Of a stretch of DNA of 64,000 bases, positions 59,626 through 64,000 are shown piece after piece. The notes beneath the pieces were generated by a model, which was not told the origin of the DNA, did no database searches, and saw only the letters and a program-made list of their open reading frames with translations. Origin of the DNA: Celeribacter litoreus (GTDB taxonomy: Bacteria > Pseudomonadota > Alphaproteobacteria > Rhodobacterales > Rhodobacteraceae); NCBI RefSeq assembly GCF_020165855.1, contig NZ_JAIUFY010000005.1, positions 922,087-986,086 of the forward strand, written 5' to 3'. Positions within the stretch are counted from its first letter, which is position 1. Every line of letters starts with the position of its first letter. The position numbers and the translations under genes are program-made.

Positions 59626-60870
59626 TTACATGGAGTTCGCGACAGCGTCGGCCAACATCTGAACAGCGTCTGCAGAGGACATGTCAGAGTTGAAATGCGC
59701 CGTGACAACGTCAGTGATCGCGCCCGCTTGTGCACCACGAAGGGCCATGCCATGTGCATAGGACGGCAGCAGAGAGCCATTGTCCGCACTTGCGCTCATA
59801 TCATCGGAAGACAAATGCGCGCAGCTATCGAAGTCCGCGAGGTCAACGTCGGTGCGGGCCGGAATGGAGCCCTTGTTGAGGTTGAACACTTTCTGGAAGT
59901 TCTTGCCGACCGTCAGTTTTGCGAGCAGTTCCTGACCAGCCTTCTTGTCGGCGCCATCCACGTCGAACATGGCAAAGCTGTCCACGTTGTAGAGGAAGCC
60001 GTCACCCGGTGTGGAGAGGCAGAGGAAATCGTCACCCGGCACTTTGCCTGCGGCGATGAACTCACCTTTTGCCCAGTCGCCCATGATCTGGAAACCGGCT
60101 TCGCCATTGATCACCATGGCGGTGGCGAGGTTCCAGTCACGGCCGGAGAAGTTGTCGTCAACGTAGCCGCGCAGGGTGCGCATCTGGTCGAATACAGCGA
60201 CCATTCCATCGGATTTCAGTGTGTCCATGTCAAGATCGACAAAGGCTTTGCGGAACCCGTCCGGACCGAGAATGCCGAGGGCGACAGCTTCAAACACCGT
60301 TGCGTCCTGCCAGGCCTGACCACCATGCGCGAGCGGGGTGATGCCTGCGGCTTGGAGCTTTTCAGCGGCGGCGTTGAACTCGTCCCATGTGGTCGGCATG
60401 GTGATGCCGTTGGCTTCGAGCACGTCGGCGTTGGCCCAGATCCAGTCCACGCGGTGCACGTTCACAGGTGCGGCGCACCAGATGTCGTCGCATTTCATGT
60501 GACCTGCGATCGAGGCCGGCAGGACATCTGCCCAGCCTTCGGCTTCGGCCACGGCGGAGATGTCGGCGAGCACGCCTTCTTCATACCATTCCTGAATGGC
60601 CGGGCCTTTGAGCTGAACAGCGGTCGGCGCGTTGCCGGAGAGCACGCGGGCACGCAGTGCGGTCATGGCTGCATCGCCGCCACCGCCAGCCACCGGCATG
60701 TCGATCCAGGTGCCGCCGTTGTCCGCAAATTCTTGCTGCAGAACAGCCACGGACTTCGCTTCGCCGCCGGATGTCCAGTAATGAAGGACCTCGGCTTGTG
60801 GCTCTGCAAATGCTGCAGTTGCACAGGTCAAAGCGATGGCCGACGCGGCCATTTTTACGTAATGTTTCAT
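59626..60870 (-). CDS. Sugar (glucose/mannose-type) ABC transporter binding protein
   Basis: 414 aa. Signal peptide ends ATAAFA. Type II binding fold with the glucose-group pattern EVLHYWTSGGEAKSV, QLKGPAIQEWYEEGVL, VNVHRVDWIWANADVL, NGEAGFQIMGDWAKGE and the C-terminal NKGSIPARTDV. This group (GtsA/Gts) binds glucose or mannose in Pseudomonas and Thermus. Four Cys in the mature protein could form disulfides. First gene of the operon; divergent from a response regulator gene. Confidence 0.9.
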   Translation of the reverse strand: MKHYVKMAASAIALTCATAAFAEPQAEVLHYWTSGGEAKSVAVLQQEFADNGGTWIDMPVAGGGGDAAMTALRARVLSGNAPTAVQLKGPAIQEWYEEGVLADISAVAEAEGWADVLPASIAGHMKCDDIWCAAPVNVHRVDWIWANADVLEANGITMPTTWDEFNAAAEKLQAAGITPLAHGGQAWQDATVFEAVALGILGPDGFRKAFVDLDMDTLKSDGMVAVFDQMRTLRGYVDDNFSGRDWNLATAMVINGEAGFQIMGDWAKGEFIAAGKVPGDDFLCLSTPGDGFLYNVDSFAMFDVDGADKKAGQELLAKLTVGKNFQKVFNLNKGSIPARTDVDLADFDSCAHLSSDDMSASADNGSLLPSYAHGMALRGAQAGAITDVVTAHFNSDMSSADAVQMLADAVANSM

Positions 60871-60917
60871 AGATTTCCTCCCAAAAATCGCAGCCGCCTA
60901 TGTGGGCGGTACGATCA

Positions 60918-60954
60918 CAAGTGTTGCGCTCGCAGACGGTTGACGCAACACTTG
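60918..60954. promoter_or_regulatory. Long inverted repeat in the gts/two-component intergenic region
   Basis: CAAGTGTTGCG (60918-60928), 15-nt spacer, CGCAACACTTG (60944-60954): a perfect 11-bp dyad. It lies 48 bp upstream of the binding-protein gene start, where a repressor could act. Confidence 0.55.
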
Positions 60955-60997
60955 GATGCGGTTGGAAAGGCGCAAATGGTGACAAATTTTGCCGTTT

Positions 60998-61013
60998 TGT
61001 TACCAACTGTTAC
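60998..61013. promoter_or_regulatory. Tandem TGTTAC repeats, probable response-regulator site
   Basis: TGTTAC at 60998-61003 and 61008-61013 are direct repeats spaced exactly 10 bp, the usual layout for OmpR/PhoB-type dimers. An inverted partner, GTGACAAA, lies at 60979-60986. They precede the response-regulator gene by about 55 bp. Confidence 0.45.
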
Positions 61014-61066
61014 GAAGGGGCAGAATCCGGAGCAGGAAAGGCATCCGGAAGAGGGGGAGAAGACGT

Positions 61067-61804
61067 ATGGCGATACCACGTTTGCTCGTGGTCGATGATG
61101 ATCGTGAGGTCCGTGAGATGATGGTGCAGTTTCTGCAGCAGCACGGTTTCATCGCGTTGCCCTGTGACAGTGAGGCGGCCATCCGCGAGCATCTCGCGGC
61201 GGGTCGTGTCGATCTGATCTTGCTTGATGTCATGCTGGGTGACGAGAACGGGGTGGAGATTTGCTCCCATCTGCGTTCGGAACAAGATGTGCCGATCATT
61301 TTCGTCTCGGCTCTCTCGGCAGATCACCAGCGGATGGCGGGATATGAGGTCGGTGCGGACGACTATATCGCAAAGCCGTTCAATCTCGATTTGCTACTCG
61401 CGCGGGTGCGCGCGGTGCTGCATCGGGCGCGGCGCTCGTCCTCGCTCGTCTATCGCCGGTCGGTCTCGACCTATCGCTTTGACGGCTGGACCTATGACGC
61501 CAAGCGCGATGATCTCGCCTCGCCCAAGGGATTTCAGGTCGCCCTTTCGCGCAAAGAGACGGCGCTGTTGAAAGTGTTCCTTGCCAATCCACGTATTCCC
61601 CTCACCCGCGAGGAAATCGCGGCGGCGCTGGATGTGACAGGAGGAGGGCAAACGGACGAAGGATCGGGTCGCGCGATTGACGTGCTGGTCGGACGACTGC
61701 GTGGCAAAATCGAGAATAACCCCAAATCCCCTGATCTGCTGAAAACAGAGCGCGGGGTGGGCTATGTGCTCGCCTGTGATGTCGCTCTTGATGAGGCCGG
61801 ATAA
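61067..61804 (+). CDS. OmpR-family response regulator (GltR-like)
   Basis: 245 aa. Receiver domain with acidic residues Asp10-12 and phosphoacceptor Asp54 (LILLDVMLG), conserved Lys in YIAKPF. The C-terminal winged helix includes LSRKETALLKVFLANPRIPLTREEI in part and RAIDVLVGRLRGKIE. In pseudomonads GltR, with the kinase GtrS, controls the glucose importer; the matching importer is divergent here. ATG 61067 has GGGGGAG upstream. Overlaps the kinase gene. Confidence 0.92.
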   Translation: MAIPRLLVVDDDREVREMMVQFLQQHGFIALPCDSEAAIREHLAAGRVDLILLDVMLGDENGVEICSHLRSEQDVPIIFVSALSADHQRMAGYEVGADDYIAKPFNLDLLLARVRAVLHRARRSSSLVYRRSVSTYRFDGWTYDAKRDDLASPKGFQVALSRKETALLKVFLANPRIPLTREEIAAALDVTGGGQTDEGSGRAIDVLVGRLRGKIENNPKSPDLLKTERGVGYVLACDVALDEAG

Positions 61805-63275
61805 GGTGGCGGAGTCTGCCGGACCTCTGCTGCACAGAGTGCGGTTGAGCACCTTGGGGCTCGTATTGATCTGTGCGAGTTTCCTGTCGGCGTTTCTGGC
61901 CGGATGGCTCTGGTTTTCTTCGGCGCTCAACTGGCAAGCGCATCTGTCAAAGAACTACCTCGCGGGTGTCGCGCTCTATGAGACGATGCGGGTCGGGACC
62001 GCAATGCCAGAGGGCATCGTCTTGTCCCCGCTCCCGCCGCGCGATGCGAGCCTCGCGGACGGTGGGGATTTCGGGCAGATCGAGAGCGCCCCAAAACCCG
62101 CATTTGTCACAACCGTGTCCTTTCTGGGCAATAGTCCGGACCGTCTCTCGGGGCAGGAACTCAAACTCGGGATCGTATCTCCGGCCCTGCGCTATGCGGT
62201 CTCGGATTTGCCATCCACCGAGGGGCAGCCTGTCGCGCTCGCCTTCGGTGCGCTCACACGGTCACTCGCGACTTTCTGTTCCGAGCCTCTGCTCTACGCG
62301 CAACTCGGGGATCAACCATGGCTCGAAATTGACGGAACTGCCCTCTGGGGCTGTGAAGCCGCGCCAAGGGATTACAGGCTCTTTGCCATTCTCCTCACTG
62401 TCGTCGCGCTCGCCGCGCTTTCGACTTGGGCGCTTGATACTTCCGCACGATTTGAACAGTTCGCGGCAGCCCTTCGCAATCGGCGACGTCTTGGTGGACC
62501 GGAGAGCTATAGCGTCGACGGCCCTGCGGAGCTTCAGGAGATCGTTGCGGCGGTCAATATGACCCTTGAGGCGGAGCGCGAGCAGTTGCGTAAACGCGTG
62601 ATCGTGCTCTCGGGGGTCAGTCATGATCTCGGCACACCGGCAACGCGTCTGAAACTCCGTGCCAATTTGATCTCTGATCCAGACCTTCGTGACAAATTCG
62701 TCGGCGATATCGAACAGATGACCGACATGATCGAAAGCGTGCTCACCTATACGCGCGCCGAACTCGCGGCGGAGACGCCGCGCGAGTTGTCGCTCGACAG
62801 CCTGCTCGCGGCTATGGTCGATGACTATGAGGACATGGATCACCCCGTGAGTCTCATTCCGATGAAGCCGCGCATGATCGAGGGGAGCGGGTCGCTCTTT
62901 TCCTCCAAACGCGGGCAAATGTGGGTGCCGGGGCCGGAGCATGTTGTCGTGACAGCCCGGCCTGTGTCACTCAAGCGTGCAATTGCAAACCTCATCGACA
63001 ACGCGCTCAAATACGGGCGGCGTGCGTCGGTCGGGTTGGAAACCACCTATGACCGCGTTGTGATCATTGTGGAGGACGAAGGCTCCGACATGTCACCAGA
63101 GGACATCGATGCCGTTTTTGCCCCGTTCGAACGTGGGGAAAACGTGGGCACAGTGTCGGGCTTCGGGCTCGGCCTCACCATCGTTGCAACCGTTGCGGAA
63201 CAGCATGGCGGGCGTCTCTGGTTCGAACAAGGCGCGCATGGTCTTCGCGCCTGCCTCGACATTCCGCGCGGCTGA
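61791..63275 (+). CDS. Sensor histidine kinase (GtrS/EnvZ-like)
   Basis: 494 aa. Helix at about 20-42, a periplasmic sensor region to about 195, second helix about 198-217, HAMP linker to about 265. The phospho-acceptor His is in VLSGVSHDLGTPATRL, the N box is NLIDNALKYG, and the G boxes include GFGLGLTIV. The periplasmic part has two or more Cys that could form a disulfide. It is the partner of the preceding response regulator. The start is uncertain: ATG 61791 (14 bp overlap) or GTG 61806. Confidence 0.9.
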   Translation: MRPDKVAESAGPLLHRVRLSTLGLVLICASFLSAFLAGWLWFSSALNWQAHLSKNYLAGVALYETMRVGTAMPEGIVLSPLPPRDASLADGGDFGQIESAPKPAFVTTVSFLGNSPDRLSGQELKLGIVSPALRYAVSDLPSTEGQPVALAFGALTRSLATFCSEPLLYAQLGDQPWLEIDGTALWGCEAAPRDYRLFAILLTVVALAALSTWALDTSARFEQFAAALRNRRRLGGPESYSVDGPAELQEIVAAVNMTLEAEREQLRKRVIVLSGVSHDLGTPATRLKLRANLISDPDLRDKFVGDIEQMTDMIESVLTYTRAELAAETPRELSLDSLLAAMVDDYEDMDHPVSLIPMKPRMIEGSGSLFSSKRGQMWVPGPEHVVVTARPVSLKRAIANLIDNALKYGRRASVGLETTYDRVVIIVEDEGSDMSPEDIDAVFAPFERGENVGTVSGFGLGLTIVATVAEQHGGRLWFEQGAHGLRACLDIPRG

Positions 63276-63383
63276 AAGGTCGAATGCGGCGCGGGGCTGA
63301 TATGCGGTCGGCTCTTCTCAAAGCTGGCGGCTTGCTCTAGCCTTGGGGCAAAGCATTGATCGCAAAAGGGTCCCGACCGGACG

Positions 63384-64000
63384 ATGGAAAAGATTTCCAC
63401 GAAATTGGGTGACGGATTGAAACCGGGTCTGGACGACGCGGTCTGGGTTGATGTGCTCGATGCGGTGGACAAGACCTATGCCGAGCTCGTCGACTATCAG
63501 GAGCAGCTAGAAACGCGCAATACCGAGCTCACAGCGCTCCGTGCGTTCCTCGGCTCTATTATGAACTCGATTTCCGACTATCTGATCGTGACGGACAAGG
63601 ACGGCCAAATCGCGGATGTGTCGCGCTCTTTTTGTGATGCCATCGGGCGAGGAAAAGACGGGCTCGTTGGGCAGGCGCTCTCCGAATTCTTCGAGGGTGA
63701 GATGCAGCAGCGCCTCACGAATGCGATTGCGGAAGTGACGCGCACGCGGATGGAGACCACGTTCGAGGCCGATATCGAGGCTGCAGGTGGCGCAAGTCCC
63801 GTGGACTTCCGTGTCGCGCCGCGTCTCGACCGTCGGCATCGCGTGAACGGGATTATCGTCACGGGCCGCCCGTTGGGTGAATTGCGCAAGGCCTATCACG
63901 ATCTAGAACAGAGCCACGAAGACCTCAAGCAAGCGCAAATCCAACTGGTGCGCACGGAAAAGCTCGCCTCCCTCGGTCGCCTGCTCGCTGGTGTGGCGCA
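63384..64000 (+). CDS. PAS-domain sensor histidine kinase, truncated by window edge
   Basis: The frame is open from ATG 63384 to the right edge, 205 codons. Residues about 25-55 form a coiled coil (YQEQLETRNTELTALRAFLG), about 56-160 a PAS domain (IMNSISDYLIVTDKDGQI, FCDAIGRG), then a second coiled coil (LEQSHEDLKQAQIQLV). The start of a HisKA domain, EKLASLGRLLAGVA, follows; the phospho-acceptor His should be next, beyond the edge. No membrane segment is seen, so a cytoplasmic kinase is likely. It lies 108 bp after the previous kinase and is not obviously part of that system. Confidence 0.85.
   Translation, partial: MEKISTKLGDGLKPGLDDAVWVDVLDAVDKTYAELVDYQEQLETRNTELTALRAFLGSIMNSISDYLIVTDKDGQIADVSRSFCDAIGRGKDGLVGQALSEFFEGEMQQRLTNAIAEVTRTRMETTFEADIEAAGGASPVDFRVAPRLDRRHRVNGIIVTGRPLGELRKAYHDLEQSHEDLKQAQIQLVRTEKLASLGRLLAGVA

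Noticed and set aside
1-64000. CRISPR arrays, tRNA or rRNA genes, transposons, phage integration sites
   Set aside because: No regularly spaced repeats, cloverleaf genes, transposase or integrase sequences, or terminal inverted repeats with target duplications were seen.

Overview
The window is a gene-dense stretch of an alphaproteobacterial chromosome, almost certainly from a Rhodobacterales (Roseobacter-group) bacterium. The reasons are the protein families present (RpoE/ChrR singlet-oxygen pair, smoEFGK-mtlK polyol operon, HupE/UreJ plus membrane-anchor pair, pca/pob genes with PcaQ), the GC-rich codon use and the short or overlapping gene junctions. No tRNA, rRNA, CRISPR array, insertion sequence or phage gene was seen. 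The assignment to order is inference from gene content only.

Layout. (1) 1-6258: type I secretion locus. A very acidic secreted protein, cut by the left window edge, is transcribed away from a PrtD-type ABC exporter and an HlyD-type adaptor, with a 1.34 kb gene-free region between them. (2) 6289-16677: a Bcr/CflA efflux pump, then a redox cluster of aldo/keto reductase, two cupins, an F420-reductase-like protein, a double carboxymuconolactone-decarboxylase-fold protein, LysR regulator, PQQ sugar dehydrogenase, Tat-exported zinc alcohol dehydrogenase and cyclophilin-like protein, followed by a HupE/anchor pair. Three matching 23-bp LysR-type boxes mark this cluster as one regulon. Five of its proteins carry export signals. 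(3) 16826-20456: an unusual three-gene operon of a membrane sensor protein, a sensor/HAMP-like domain fused to an MFS transporter, and a periplasmic ABC-type binding protein. It has no kinase, cyclase or ABC permease. (4) 20837-30190: a CoA-dependent hydroxycinnamate side-chain degradation cluster (3-hydroxyacyl-CoA dehydrogenase, enoyl-CoA hydratase, TRAP transporter, MarR regulator, feruloyl-CoA synthase, amidohydrolase, acyl-CoA dehydrogenase). (5) 30187-39556: the lower pathway, with pobR/pobA, pcaDCHG, pcaB, pcaQ and pcaIJF, taking 4-hydroxybenzoate and protocatechuate to TCA-cycle intermediates.

(6) 39721-45460: RpoE/ChrR and a divergent five-gene membrane-lipid operon. They are driven by two mirror-image RpoE promoters whose -35 elements form one palindrome. 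(7) 45501-49486: putA and its divergent Lrp-type regulator. (8) 49642-56561: LacI-type regulator and the smoEFGK-mtlK polyol operon; two matching LacI-type operators lie before the regulator and before smoE. (9) 56662-63275: a second sugar ABC operon (Gts type) divergent from a GltR/GtrS-like two-component system. (10) 63384-64000: the start of another PAS sensor histidine kinase, cut by the right edge.

Together, the centre of the window is a lignin-aromatics module: uptake by TRAP, activation by CoA ligation, two-carbon removal, ring hydroxylation, ortho cleavage and entry to central metabolism. It is flanked by oxidative-stress and sugar or polyol uptake modules. All functional calls rest on reading the translated sequences; no database search was run.
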